Part shown: positions 17,093-26,032 of the stretch, one piece after another
Numbering within the stretch: position 1 is the stretch's first letter
Layout of the letters: the number at the start of each line of letters is the position of its first letter
DNA from: Clostridia bacterium
GTDB taxonomy: Bacteria; Bacillota; Clostridia; UBA1212
Assembly: GCA_017444825.1 (NCBI GenBank)
Contig: JAFSVU010000013.1
Coordinates: 1 to 64,000, forward strand
Length of the DNA stretch: 64,000 nt
Direction: 5' to 3'
Notes under the pieces: model-generated
The model's input: only the letters and a program-made list of their open reading frames with translations
What the model was told of the DNA's origin: nothing
Database searches by the model: none
Program-made: the position numbers and the translations under genes

Positions 17093-18070
17093 GTGGTCAG
17101 AGAATACATTCACGAAATCAATATCGGCGTCGTCGTCATAAAAACCAATGTGTTCCTGGCGCCTCTTGCCGGAGTGGCCGACAGCGCATTCAGGGCAGTC
17201 TGCATGGAGCAGGGTGCCGGTCTTTGCTATTCCGAGATGATCAGCGCCAAGGGCCTTCACTACGGAAGCGAAGGGAGCAGGCGGCTGGCGTACCACCTTG
17301 AGGCCGAGAACCCCTTTGCGGTCCAGATATTCGGAAGAGAGCCTGACCTGATGGCGGACGCCGCTTCGTATTTCGCCGATGAGCAGGGTGCTGCGATAAT
17401 AGATATAAACATGGGCTGCCCGGTTCCGAAGGTCTGCAGCAACCGTGAAGGCAGCTTCCTCATGACGGAGCCGGAGCTTGTCGGAAAGATAGTAAGAGCC
17501 GTCTCGGACGCCGCGGGAGTCCCGGTGACCGTAAAGATGCGGCGGGGCTACAAAAAGGATGTTGAGTGCGCTCCCGAGATCGCAAAGGTGTGCGAGGCAA
17601 ACGGAGCCTCCGCTGTCACCGTCCACGGAAGGTTCCGGGACCAGATGTATTCCGGGAGGAGCGACAGAGGCGTAATAAAAAGAGTGAAGGATGCGGTATC
17701 AGTGCCTGTCATCGCAAGCGGCGACGTCTGTACCCGTGAGGACGCGGCGGACGTTTTTAAAGAGACCGGCTGTGACGGCATAATGATCGGCCGCGGCGCA
17801 TTGGGAAATCCCTGGATATTCCGCTCCATCGTATCCGACACCGACGTGGTGCCCACCGCTGCCATGATAAAGGAACTGTCCCGAAGGCAGCTTGACCTTG
17901 AAATATGCGAAAAGGGCGAGGTGGTGGCTGTAAGGGAGATGAAAAAGCATTTTGCCTGGTACATGAAGGGCCGGAGAAATGCCGCGGCGCTGAGGAACCT
18001 TGCGTTTACGGCGGAGAGCATTGGCGAGTTTGAGGCGATACTTGACAGCCTCGAGGACGAACCGGTGTGA
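17093..18070 (+). CDS. dusB: tRNA-dihydrouridine synthase (DusB-like)
   Basis: A 325-aa flavoprotein that reduces uridines in the tRNA D-loop. Motifs include NVFLAPLAGVADSAFR at the FMN-binding start, NMGCPVPKVCSN with the catalytic Cys, KMRRG, TVHGR and GDV..GCDGIMIGRGALGNPW. The start is probably the GTG at 17093, because the upstream INIGVVVIKTN segment corresponds to the conserved dusB N-terminus. It follows pepT by 11 bp. Confidence 0.9.
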   Translation: MVREYIHEINIGVVVIKTNVFLAPLAGVADSAFRAVCMEQGAGLCYSEMISAKGLHYGSEGSRRLAYHLEAENPFAVQIFGREPDLMADAASYFADEQGAAIIDINMGCPVPKVCSNREGSFLMTEPELVGKIVRAVSDAAGVPVTVKMRRGYKKDVECAPEIAKVCEANGASAVTVHGRFRDQMYSGRSDRGVIKRVKDAVSVPVIASGDVCTREDAADVFKETGCDGIMIGRGALGNPWIFRSIVSDTDVVPTAAMIKELSRRQLDLEICEKGEVVAVREMKKHFAWYMKGRRNAAALRNLAFTAESIGEFEAILDSLEDEPV

Positions 18071-18099
18071 TCTACAAGTTTTTTGGACAAAAGAGGGCT

Positions 18100-18135
18100 G
18101 CCGCCTTGAAAAAGGGCGGCATTTTGTGTTATACT
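18100..18135 (+). promoter_or_regulatory. Overlapping terminator hairpin and sigma-A promoter
   Basis: GCCGCCTT (18100-18107) pairs with AAGGGCGGC (18112-18120, one bulged G) and is followed by ATTTTGTGTT, a terminator-like hairpin for the dus operon. The loop of the same hairpin carries TTGAAA (18106-18111), which lies 18 bp from TATACT (18130-18135), a promoter for the next gene. Confidence 0.6.
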
Positions 18136-18177
18136 GAAACCAATGAATTACTATTTTTCTCGAAAGGAGAGATACTA

Positions 18178-18549
18178 ATGGGAAAATTTGTAATAATCGT
18201 AAATGAGAAGGGTGATCCTCATTTCAATCTTCTTGCAACCAACGGACAGATCATCGGAACCAGCGAGATCTACAAGACTATGTCTGCATGCAAGAACGGC
18301 ATTGATTCCGTAAAAAGATGTGTTGAGGGCGGAATCGAGGATCAGACGGTCGAAGGCTTTGAGGAGCTTAAGCACCCCAAATTCATCGTATCTCAGGACA
18401 AGGCCGGCAAATTCCGCTTTAATCTTAAGGCGAAAAACGGCGAGATAATCCTCTCCTCACAGGGATATGTCACAAAAGATTCCTGCATAAACGGCATTAA
18501 CAGCGTTAAGAACAACGCTCCCGATGCGGCTGTCGTTGATGCGGAATAA
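18178..18549 (+). CDS. DUF1508 (YegP-like) tandem-repeat protein
   Basis: A 123-aa protein made of two DUF1508 repeats. The first includes HFNLLATNGQIIGTSEIY with SACKNGIDSVK; the second includes RFNLKAKNGEIILSSQGY with SCINGINSVK. AAAGGAG precedes ATG 18178, which I chose over an upstream ATG with no ribosome site. Proteins of this family are small and abundant in many bacteria; their function is not established. It has its own promoter and is followed by a GC-rich terminator. Confidence 0.88.
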   Translation: MGKFVIIVNEKGDPHFNLLATNGQIIGTSEIYKTMSACKNGIDSVKRCVEGGIEDQTVEGFEELKHPKFIVSQDKAGKFRFNLKAKNGEIILSSQGYVTKDSCINGINSVKNNAPDAAVVDAE

Positions 18550-18608
18550 CCCCCGAAAACCGGCCCCCGGCCGGACATAATTTATTATTTCCCGGTACCG
18601 GCCAAATT

Positions 18609-18634
18609 CCCGGCGCCGGGTTCTTCTTTTTTGG
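18609..18634 (+). terminator. Probable intrinsic terminator
   Basis: The palindrome CCCGGCGCCGGG (18609-18620) is followed by TTCTTCTTTTTT. A further set of CCGG-rich inverted repeats lies at 18557-18605. Together they close the DUF1508 transcript. Confidence 0.6.
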
Positions 18635-18715
18635 GGATCATTTTATTTTCCGGGGCTGCGGAAATATCATAGCGCTTCGTAACGGGAAGGCAAGGTGGTA
18701 TAATCGGGACAGGGG

Positions 18716-20476
18716 GTGACGGCTATCGACATCTTTAAAAAGAAACTGGGCGGTGAGCTGTCGTCGCTCACAAAGGACCAGCTATCCGCGGTCATGCACG
18801 ACCGCGGAGGGGCTCTTTGCATCGCGGGTCCCGGCAGCGGAAAGACCAGGGTCATATCCCTTCGGGCCGCAAGGCTGTGGGCTCTCTACGGAGGCTTGGA
18901 AAACGACGGAGGTTCCGGAAGCCGCGGCCGGGATGACGGCTGCAGTGGCGTGGTCCTCACGCTATCCTTCAACAAGCCTGCCTGTGAGGAGATGAAGGCG
19001 AGGGGCCTTGAATACATTAAACGCCTCGGCGGCAGCGAAGATACGAAGGCTGCGGCCTTTTACACCGTCCATGCGTACTGCTACAGGCTGGTGAGAGAAT
19101 ATCTTAAGCTTAAGGGCTTGCCGATTCCGAGGGTGCTTGATCCCGGCGAAACCTCGGAAATCATCGAGAAACTTTACAGCGAGATGACCTGCGGCGGAAG
19201 GCTTCCCCAAAGCGAGATGAAGATGCTCAAAAACTACATAGTCACCGAGAACATGGAGGCAGACTTTGATTTCGGCGGCCTGGGAAAAGACCTTGCAAAG
19301 GAGATCCGCAAAAACTACGGCTTAAGGAAAGAGCGCATGGGTGTAATTGATTTTGGCGACATGCTGGGGCTCTCGCTTAAGTACCTCCGGTCCGACCGCA
19401 CCTTCCTCGAAAAGACCAGAAACGCATACATGTTTACCCAGGTGGACGAGGCCCAGGACCTTTCGACGATGCAGGCTGAGGTGGTGAAGCTGATCTCAAA
19501 CGGCAATGTTTTCTACGTGGCGGACGACGACCAGTCCATATACGGCTTCAGAGGAGCAAATCCCGGCACGGTGAGATCCCTTCGTGAGAGCGGAGGGCAG
19601 TTTAAAACCTACATGCTGGAGAAAAACTTCAGGTCCACAGGCGACATCGTAAACCTTTCCTCCTGGTTTATACGCGCCAATGAAGACCGCTTCGATAAGC
19701 GGATCTCCGCTTCAAGGGAACGGGGCGGTAAGGTCAGCCTACGCTATTTCAGCGACACAACGGCCCAGGCGCTGTTTTGCGCGGAGCTCATCAAAAAGCG
19801 GGCAAAGCAGAAGCGCAGTATCTGTGTGCTCTACAGGAACAACGCCAGCGGCCTTCCGGTGGGAACGGCATTGTTTCTGAGCCTCGGAAAGAGAGACGAT
19901 ATAAGGCCACTGGTCAAGGGCGAAAAGATATTGTTCGGGGAGCTTGACTATACGAGATTTCTCTACAGGGCCCTCAAGGAAAAAGAGAGCGGCAGGCCAT
20001 TGGCGAGACTGTTTTCAAAGCTTCCGGGGGATATTTACAGGGATATGAAAAAGACCGGTGAGGCGGATATGATCGCGGCGAGAGCCTTTGGCGGCAGGAG
20101 ACCTTTCTTTAGGGAGTCGGCTGTAACAGCGGCGGAATATTTGCTTGAGAAGGCGGTGTCGGCGGATGATTTTCTCAGATTTACAGAGGGTGTGGACAGT
20201 TTTTTGGAATCGGGGGACGACCCATCCGTCAGTTTCAGCACGGTCCACTCAGCCAAGGGCCTCGAGTACGATACTGTGGTCATTGTCGACTGCGTGGAGG
20301 GGGAGTTTCCCTTTGGCGATATAAGGAGAGAGGAGCAGGTGCGGGAGGAAAGGCGGCTCATGTACGTGGCACTCACCAGGGCTAAAAACGAGGTGGTGCT
20401 GACCCATCCCGGAAAGTGCGGAAAACTGGAGCTTACAGCGAGCAGATTCATTGACGAGATCGAAGACTTTCGTTGA
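18716..20476 (+). CDS. UvrD/PcrA-like superfamily 1 DNA helicase
   Basis: A 586-aa ATP-dependent 3'-5' helicase with all SF1A motifs: Q-motif LTKDQLSAV, Walker A AGPGSGKTR near residue 40, motif II VDEAQDLS, motif III ADDDQSIYGFRGA, motif IV LEKNFRST, motif V TVHSAKGLEYDTV and motif VI RRLMYVALTRAK. It is shorter than PcrA (about 720 aa), with reduced 1B/2B subdomains and no long C-terminal tail. The start is a GTG at 18716. A TATAAT at 18699-18704 suggests a transcript beginning only a few bases before the start codon. Confidence 0.9.
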   Translation: MTAIDIFKKKLGGELSSLTKDQLSAVMHDRGGALCIAGPGSGKTRVISLRAARLWALYGGLENDGGSGSRGRDDGCSGVVLTLSFNKPACEEMKARGLEYIKRLGGSEDTKAAAFYTVHAYCYRLVREYLKLKGLPIPRVLDPGETSEIIEKLYSEMTCGGRLPQSEMKMLKNYIVTENMEADFDFGGLGKDLAKEIRKNYGLRKERMGVIDFGDMLGLSLKYLRSDRTFLEKTRNAYMFTQVDEAQDLSTMQAEVVKLISNGNVFYVADDDQSIYGFRGANPGTVRSLRESGGQFKTYMLEKNFRSTGDIVNLSSWFIRANEDRFDKRISASRERGGKVSLRYFSDTTAQALFCAELIKKRAKQKRSICVLYRNNASGLPVGTALFLSLGKRDDIRPLVKGEKILFGELDYTRFLYRALKEKESGRPLARLFSKLPGDIYRDMKKTGEADMIAARAFGGRRPFFRESAVTAAEYLLEKAVSADDFLRFTEGVDSFLESGDDPSVSFSTVHSAKGLEYDTVVIVDCVEGEFPFGDIRREEQVREERRLMYVALTRAKNEVVLTHPGKCGKLELTASRFIDEIEDFR

Positions 20477-20501
20477 CTTCGGCAGCCGCAAATGTTAAAA
20501 T
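20473..20501 (+). promoter_or_regulatory. Sigma-A promoter before the ftsQ-like gene
   Basis: TTGACT (20473-20478), a 17-bp spacer and TAAAAT (20496-20501). The -35 box overlaps the helicase stop codon, so the division block starts a new transcription unit here. Confidence 0.65.
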
Positions 20502-20561
20502 TTACATGTATGTTTTTTAATACAAATGAGAAAAGCTCTCGCAAGGAGCGCAAAATAACCA

Positions 20562-21950
20562 ATGTATAAGGATAAAGTAGTTTCAAAAAAACAGGAAAAA
20601 GTTAAGAAAGCAAAGAGACGCCGGTCAGTCAAGCGTACGGTGATTTTTTTGCTTGTTCTTGTTTTAGCGGTGGGCATTGCCGTGGCCGTGTACTTTTTCG
20701 CAAAACCCTTCAAGATCTCCGCACTGAGATTTGAATCCGACGATCCGGAATTTGAGAGTTATGCAAGGCCGCTGGTGGAGGAATACCTCGGACAGGATGC
20801 CCTCGGAATCATGCTGAAATACGGCGGACTTAAGAACCTGGGCTCGGTCTTTGAAGGAAAGATGACAAAGATCGAACAGGAGCTGGCGTTCGCACTGCCT
20901 CAATATAAAAACATAACCGCAACGTTTGGGAAGAACCGCTTCCTTAAGATCACAGGAGAACCAAGGGGCTCCTACGTCATACTCAGCGAAAACGGCGAGA
21001 TGGTGGTGACGGACAGGACCGGAGAGGTGGTCCTGGTGTGCGACAGGGACAGCCTGGCGGGAGAGGCTAAAAATTTTGCGGGCATCGATACGGAGGGGCC
21101 CGTGGTCAGCGGCCTCGGCATCGAAGGGTATGCCATCGGCCTGCCTGTGGAGTACAGCGCCGACGTGCCATGGAAAGAGGTCATGGGCATATATTTTGCG
21201 GTGCTCTCTGACGAGGCCCTTTCGGAGAACGTCACGTTCATATATCTGCCGGGCCTTAAATCACCCTATTTTTACTGCAATAAAAACATAGTTGTCAAAC
21301 TCGGGGACGCCTCGGACGAGAAAAAAATTTATTCACGTCTCGAGCGTCTTTCTGCCATATTCCGCAGCAATAACGAACAGATTCACGACGGTACGTTGAC
21401 GCTTTCGGACACAGGAGGCGACGTGTTCAGACCCGACGCGGAGGAAGCCTACCCGGTGACTCCGTCGCCGGCCCCAACCGCCACGCCTACACCCACACCG
21501 GATCCGGACAATGATACTCCGGCTCCCACTGAGGAGGAAACTTCCACTCCCACGGAAGCTCCGGTGACGGCAAGGCCAACGAACAGGCCCACGCCCACAA
21601 GAACTCCGACACCAACTCCAACTCCAACTCCCACGGAAGTAGAGGAGACGCCCGCGGAGGAAACACCCACGCCGACTCCCGAAGGAGAGACGCCGACGCC
21701 TGTACCGGGTGATGATACACCTACGCCGACGCCTGTGCCGGGAGACGAGACGCCTACACCTACTCCCGTACCGGGAGACGAAACACCAACGCCCACGCCT
21801 CCGCCCGGTGACGAGACACCAACGCCCACACCGGTACCGGACGACGAGACACCTACGCCAACGCCGGTGCCTGACGATGAAACGCCTACGCCGACTCCGG
21901 TACCTGACGACGAAACTCCCACTCCCGTCCCGGACGGCGGTTCGGAATAA
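20562..21950 (+). CDS. FtsQ/DivIB-like division protein with long Pro/Thr repeat tail
   Basis: A 462-aa bitopic protein: basic cytoplasmic N-terminus (KKQEKVKKAKRRRSVKR), one membrane helix (about residues 27-47), then an extracellular POTRA/FtsQ-like region to about 280. The rest, about 160 residues, is low-complexity. It ends in tandem copies of a 12-residue unit of the type GDETPTPTPVP or DDETPTPTPVP. The assignment to FtsQ/DivIB rests on topology and position just before ftsA and ftsZ, since sequence conservation is weak. FtsQ would scaffold the divisome with FtsB/FtsL. The repeat tail is unusual and may span or bind the wall. Confidence 0.65.
   Translation: MYKDKVVSKKQEKVKKAKRRRSVKRTVIFLLVLVLAVGIAVAVYFFAKPFKISALRFESDDPEFESYARPLVEEYLGQDALGIMLKYGGLKNLGSVFEGKMTKIEQELAFALPQYKNITATFGKNRFLKITGEPRGSYVILSENGEMVVTDRTGEVVLVCDRDSLAGEAKNFAGIDTEGPVVSGLGIEGYAIGLPVEYSADVPWKEVMGIYFAVLSDEALSENVTFIYLPGLKSPYFYCNKNIVVKLGDASDEKKIYSRLERLSAIFRSNNEQIHDGTLTLSDTGGDVFRPDAEEAYPVTPSPAPTATPTPTPDPDNDTPAPTEEETSTPTEAPVTARPTNRPTPTRTPTPTPTPTPTEVEETPAEETPTPTPEGETPTPVPGDDTPTPTPVPGDETPTPTPVPGDETPTPTPPPGDETPTPTPVPDDETPTPTPVPDDETPTPTPVPDDETPTPVPDGGSE
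21480..21945 (+). repeat. Coding minisatellite (Pro/Thr repeat tract)
   Basis: Inside the ftsQ-like gene, the motif ACACC(G/T)ACGCC(G/T) recurs, and the last 240 bp are organised in units of about 36 bp encoding (G/D)DETPTPTPVP. Such tracts readily change copy number by slippage or recombination. Confidence 0.8.
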
Positions 21951-22226
21951 GAGTCTCAGCCGCAGACTGACGGGCGGCCCCGAAATATGCACCGGAGTGG
22001 ATTTTTCACGAAAAACCCGTGTAATTTCGAAAAATATGGGAAACGGGCCGCGATACCTATTGCAAAACAGTTTTCTTTTTAATATTATATATAGTTGACA
22101 AATAGTCTCGCAATCTGCCGGATATTCCGGGATACGGTGAATTTTGTTTCATTGGTTATCGCTGCGGGGGTATTGATCAAATGATTTACGCGAATCATTG
22201 GTTCGTGCATGATTGGAGATTGAGTA
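21951..22226. other. Gap between ftsQ-like gene and ftsA
   Basis: I see no gene in these 276 bp. There is a TTGACA at 22095-22100 with only a poorly placed GATATT after it. An 18-bp inverted repeat, ATGATTTACGCGAATCAT at 22181-22198, lies 29 bp before the ftsA start, and a further ATGATT half-site lies at about 22209. This could be an operator for ftsA expression, but the evidence is thin. Confidence 0.4.
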
Positions 22227-23558
22227 ATGAGTAACCTAAAACTCGCAGTTGCCGTAATGGATATCGGGACCTCAGGCGTAAGGATCCTCGTAGGAAGGAT
22301 CACGGACAAAGGGACCCCTAAGATCATCGCAAAATCCGAGTGTGTGGTCGACGAGCCCATAAACGTGCTGGCTCCGGACCTCATCGCTACGCCCCTCAGA
22401 GATTGCGTTGAGAAGGCTGTTGACACCATACTCGCAAAAACAGGCATAGAGATCACATCCTGCTACGTGAGCATTTCGAATGACTACATCGAGCAGATCT
22501 ACAGCACGGGTGAGATATTCCTCGTACCCCAGGCGCCCATCACAGGCCTTGACGTCGGAAAGGTTCTGAACAGAGCTTCTGAGGTAAATTACGACGACAG
22601 TCAGATGCTGGTCGACATCGTACCGCTGGCATATTTTGCCGACGGTGAGCTCTTAAAGGACAAGCCGGAGGGCACAGTCTGCAGCAGGCTCTCTCTTGAA
22701 GCCAATGCAGTCGTTGCCAGAGCCGACGTTTGCTCAAATATCACGAAGCTGCTGGCTGATTGCGGCATTAAGACGGATGGATTCGTTCCTTCATTCTTTG
22801 CCAGCCAGAAGGTGTTTGATTCATCCTCATTCTTCTCGTCAAAGGGCGGCGGTTGCTTCACAGTCATTGCCGACGTGGGCGGGACCACCACAGACATCTC
22901 CATTTACTACAACGGAATTCCTTTCGCATTCGACACCATAAAGGTCGGCGGAAACAATATAACGAGAGACATTGAAGTCGTTCTCTCGGTGCCTTACAAC
23001 CAGGCCGCACGCCTCAAGATGAGCTATAACTACGCATCCCGCTCGCAGGTCACCGCCACCGCACCCATCACTCTCGAAAGAGCTGAGGTGGAGACGGAGC
23101 AGGACATCGAGGCTACCTACCTTGCAGACATAATCAATGCCCGCATCGTGGACATTGCCGAAAAGGTCAGCAGACAGGCCGGTGTTCTCATGGAGAGCAG
23201 AGGCGTCAGCAGAACGAAGATCAACAGGTTCTATTTCATTGGCGACGGTATAGTTCAGTACAGAGGCCTCAAAGAGGTGCTGGAGTCTGTTATCAGGAAT
23301 GCGGACGTGGAGGCCGTTGACAAGGGCAAGGATCTCGGAATCAAGACCTCGTTCACCACAGCTCTCGGAATGCTCATTTACATATCGTCAAAGATCAAAT
23401 ACGGACGCCGTCCCTCGACTGTCATCAACCACAACGAGGCGGACAACAGAAGGCCCGAGGAGACTCCCGCTCAGGACAGCTTCGGCGAGAAGGCAAAGGT
23501 TGCGTTCACAAAGCTGGGCCACAAGGCGAAGGATTTCTTCGGAAGGCTGAAAAGCTGA
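22227..23558 (+). CDS. ftsA: Cell division protein FtsA
   Basis: A 443-aa actin-like ATPase that anchors FtsZ filaments to the membrane. The N-terminal phosphate-1 motif is VMDIGTSGVRILVG, and the phosphate-2 motif is VIADVGGTTTDISIYY. The C-terminal amphipathic helix KLGHKAKDFFGRLK is the membrane-targeting element. GGAGATTGAG precedes ATG 22227. The two ftsZ genes follow 102 bp later under a separate promoter. Confidence 0.88.
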   Translation: MSNLKLAVAVMDIGTSGVRILVGRITDKGTPKIIAKSECVVDEPINVLAPDLIATPLRDCVEKAVDTILAKTGIEITSCYVSISNDYIEQIYSTGEIFLVPQAPITGLDVGKVLNRASEVNYDDSQMLVDIVPLAYFADGELLKDKPEGTVCSRLSLEANAVVARADVCSNITKLLADCGIKTDGFVPSFFASQKVFDSSSFFSSKGGGCFTVIADVGGTTTDISIYYNGIPFAFDTIKVGGNNITRDIEVVLSVPYNQAARLKMSYNYASRSQVTATAPITLERAEVETEQDIEATYLADIINARIVDIAEKVSRQAGVLMESRGVSRTKINRFYFIGDGIVQYRGLKEVLESVIRNADVEAVDKGKDLGIKTSFTTALGMLIYISSKIKYGRRPSTVINHNEADNRRPEETPAQDSFGEKAKVAFTKLGHKAKDFFGRLKS

Positions 23559-23599
23559 CCGGGAAGGCCGGTTTGGAGTAAAAACACCGCTGCCGCATC

Positions 23600-23628
23600 T
23601 TGAAAAAAACAGGGCGCAGAAATATAAT
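23600..23628 (+). promoter_or_regulatory. Sigma-A promoter of the ftsZ pair
   Basis: TTGAAA (23600-23605), a 17-bp spacer and perfect TATAAT (23623-23628), 33 bp before the first ftsZ start codon. Confidence 0.8.
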
Positions 23629-23660
23629 ACATACAAAGAAACTCTTTAGGAGGAATAGTT

Positions 23661-24740
23661 GTGTCTGTGAATAATGAAATTGAATCGATCAGAGAAGCCA
23701 GAGTTGCGATCATTGGTATTGGTGGCGGCGGAAATAACGCAGTAAACAGAATAATCGAGGATACAGTCGGTGACAAGGACATGGAAAAGGTTACTTTCAT
23801 TGCCATGAACACCGATTTCCGTGTTCTTCAGAACTCTAAAGCCAAGCTCGTGATTCCCATCGGTGAGAAAGTCACAAGAGGTGTGGGTTGCGGAGCAAAG
23901 CCTGAGGTAGGCAGAATGGCAGCCGAGGAATCCACCGAGATGATCAGGCAGACCCTTGAGAACATCGATATGGTGTTCATTACCGCAGGCATGGGCGGCG
24001 GCACAGGTACGGGCGCAGCTCCTTACGTGGCGGCACTTGCCCAGGAGAAGGGAATTCTCACCATTGGCGTCGTTACGAAGCCTTTCGGTTTTGAGGGCAG
24101 GAAAAAGACACTTACCGCTGAGGAAGGCATCGAAAGACTCAAGGAGCACGTGGACTCCCTGGTGGTCATCCCCAACGACAGAGTTTATAACGTGATAAGA
24201 GAAAAAGGAACTCTTCGCGAGGCTTTCAGGCGTGTGGATACGGTGCTCTCCAGCAGTGTTAAAGGTATCTGCGAGATCATCACAAAGCGCGGCGAGGTCA
24301 ATATAGACTTTGCGGACCTGAAGACAGTCATGACGGGCCGCGGCATCATCCACATGGGTGTGGGCTACGGAAAGGGCGAGACCAGGTTCATGGACGCTCT
24401 CAACATGGCCATCAAGAATCCGTTGCTCGACACATCCGTCAACGGCGCGAAAGAGGTCGTGCTCAACTTCTATGGCGATAACATCGGTATTTTCCAGATG
24501 AACGAGTGCTCGGAATACGTGGCACGGGCTGTCCATCCGGACGCGGAGATCATCTGGGGCTACAGAGAGCCGGAGGGCGAGCTTCCCGAGAAGGACGTTG
24601 TTCAGGTCACGGTCATTGCCGCGGACTTCATACAGATAGACAGGGACGAGATACCGCTGGTCGACAGCGACACCACCCCCAAGGGACCGGCATCGGGCGC
24701 AAACAAGTCCGATTTCGGATGGAAGCCGATAGGATTCTGA
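23661..24740 (+). CDS. ftsZ: FtsZ paralogue 1, lacking the C-terminal conserved peptide
   Basis: A 359-aa tubulin-like GTPase starting at GTG 23661, with AGGAGGAAT upstream. Nucleotide-binding elements are intact: GIGGGGNNAVNR, MNTD, and the tubulin signature GGGTGTGAAP near residue 113. The T7 synergy loop is NIDFADLK. It therefore looks able to bind and hydrolyse GTP. Unlike the next gene, it ends shortly after the folded core (SDFGWKPIGF) with no acidic D(I/V)PxFLR peptide, the part that normally binds FtsA and SepF. It may copolymerise with, or modulate, the second FtsZ. Confidence 0.9.
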   Translation: MSVNNEIESIREARVAIIGIGGGGNNAVNRIIEDTVGDKDMEKVTFIAMNTDFRVLQNSKAKLVIPIGEKVTRGVGCGAKPEVGRMAAEESTEMIRQTLENIDMVFITAGMGGGTGTGAAPYVAALAQEKGILTIGVVTKPFGFEGRKKTLTAEEGIERLKEHVDSLVVIPNDRVYNVIREKGTLREAFRRVDTVLSSSVKGICEIITKRGEVNIDFADLKTVMTGRGIIHMGVGYGKGETRFMDALNMAIKNPLLDTSVNGAKEVVLNFYGDNIGIFQMNECSEYVARAVHPDAEIIWGYREPEGELPEKDVVQVTVIAADFIQIDRDEIPLVDSDTTPKGPASGANKSDFGWKPIGF

Positions 24741-24772
24741 CCGGTTATTGATTAAATATACGAATGAAAAAA

Positions 24773-24792
24773 TGTCCGGATGCCACCGGACA
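24773..24792 (+). promoter_or_regulatory. Short hairpin between the ftsZ genes
   Basis: TGTCCGG (24773-24779) pairs with CCGGACA (24786-24792), just before AGAGGAGG of the second ftsZ. There is no T-run, so it is more likely an mRNA processing or stabilising element than a terminator. Confidence 0.5.
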
Positions 24793-24807
24793 CAGAGGAG
24801 GTTTACA

Positions 24808-26001
24808 ATGGCTAACGAATATGATGATAAAAATGGATACTTCGCAGGTACCGAATTTGTTGATGCAAGAATAGTTATCCTTGGCGTCGGCGGCGGCGGA
24901 AACAATGCAGTTGACAGAATGATCGAGGACAATAACTTCGCTGACGTTACTTTTGTGGCGGTCAACACCGATGTTAACGTGCTGAACGCATGCAAGGCTC
25001 CGATCAAGGTTCAGATCGGTAAGAAAGAAACCAAGGGCCTCGGCGCGGGCGCAAAACCGGAAGTCGGCGCAAAATCAGCCCAGGAAAATCTCGAGGACAT
25101 CTCCAAGGTCCTTGACGACTGCGACGTGGTATTCATCACAGCAGGCATGGGCGGCGGCACAGGTACAGGTGCAGCTCCGATCATTGCAAAATGCGCAAAA
25201 GAGAAGGGCATCCTCACCATCGCGGTAGTCTCCAAACCTTTCGTGTTTGAGGGCGCACGCAAGATGAAGGTCGCTGAGGCAGGCATCGAAGAGCTCAAAG
25301 CCAACGTAGACTCCATGCTCATCGTTCCCAACAACAATATATTCAAGGTATTCAAGGATCAGCGCATTCCGATCAAGGAAGCCTTCAAGAAGGCTGATGA
25401 GATCCTCACCCAGTCCGTTGCAGGCATCTACGACATCATTAAGAAGTGCGGCGACATCAATATCGACTTCGCCGACATCAAGACCACGATGAGCAACCGC
25501 GGCATTATTCACATGGGCGTTGGCTTCGGCAAGGGCGAAGACAGATTCAAGCAGGCCCTCGCAAGAGCTACCCAGAACCAGCTCCTTGAGACCACCATTG
25601 ACGGCGCAAGGATCATCCTGGTGCAGTATTTCGGCGACACCCTCGACATGGGCGCCATCTCGATGTGCGGAAACGAGATCTGCGAGAAGGCCGATCCGAA
25701 CGTTGACATCATCTTCGGTACAAGAGAGCCTGAAGTCGAGAACGAGGATCTCCGCGATTTCGTGTACATCACCATCATCGCCGCAGACTTCGCTCCGAAG
25801 GAGTCAGTCCCCGAGGTGACATTCACCCCCGGAACGGCAGAGAGCTTCTCAAGACCGGTCTCTTCCTCCTCACAGAGCACATTCGGACCTGCATCCGCTC
25901 CCGTACCCCAGCCTGTGGCTCCTCAGCCCGCTCCTGCGGAAGTTCCCCTTGCCCATGACGACGATGACGACGTCCCCCCGTTCCTGAGAGCAAGAAGCTA
26001 A
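24808..26001 (+). CDS. ftsZ: FtsZ paralogue 2 (complete, with C-terminal peptide)
   Basis: A 397-aa tubulin-like GTPase that forms the Z-ring. It has GVGGGGNNAVDR, VNTD, GGGTGTGAAP and the T7 loop NIDFADIK. After the core come a variable Pro/Ser-rich linker (about residues 330-383) and the conserved C-terminal peptide DDDDVPPFLRARS, which matches the FtsA/SepF-binding consensus. GAGGAGG lies 8 nt before ATG 24808. Codon use is strongly biased, as in highly expressed genes. This is probably the main FtsZ. It follows FtsZ 1 by 67 bp. Confidence 0.95.
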   Translation: MANEYDDKNGYFAGTEFVDARIVILGVGGGGNNAVDRMIEDNNFADVTFVAVNTDVNVLNACKAPIKVQIGKKETKGLGAGAKPEVGAKSAQENLEDISKVLDDCDVVFITAGMGGGTGTGAAPIIAKCAKEKGILTIAVVSKPFVFEGARKMKVAEAGIEELKANVDSMLIVPNNNIFKVFKDQRIPIKEAFKKADEILTQSVAGIYDIIKKCGDINIDFADIKTTMSNRGIIHMGVGFGKGEDRFKQALARATQNQLLETTIDGARIILVQYFGDTLDMGAISMCGNEICEKADPNVDIIFGTREPEVENEDLRDFVYITIIAADFAPKESVPEVTFTPGTAESFSRPVSSSSQSTFGPASAPVPQPVAPQPAPAEVPLAHDDDDDVPPFLRARS

Positions 26002-26032
26002 TTAATATTGTAAACCTTATATAAATAACATG

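Noticed and set aside
21449-21922. Minus-strand Gly/Val/Ser repeat frames opposite the PT tail
   Set aside because: These are by-products of the 36-bp repeat in the ftsQ-like gene and have no ribosome site.
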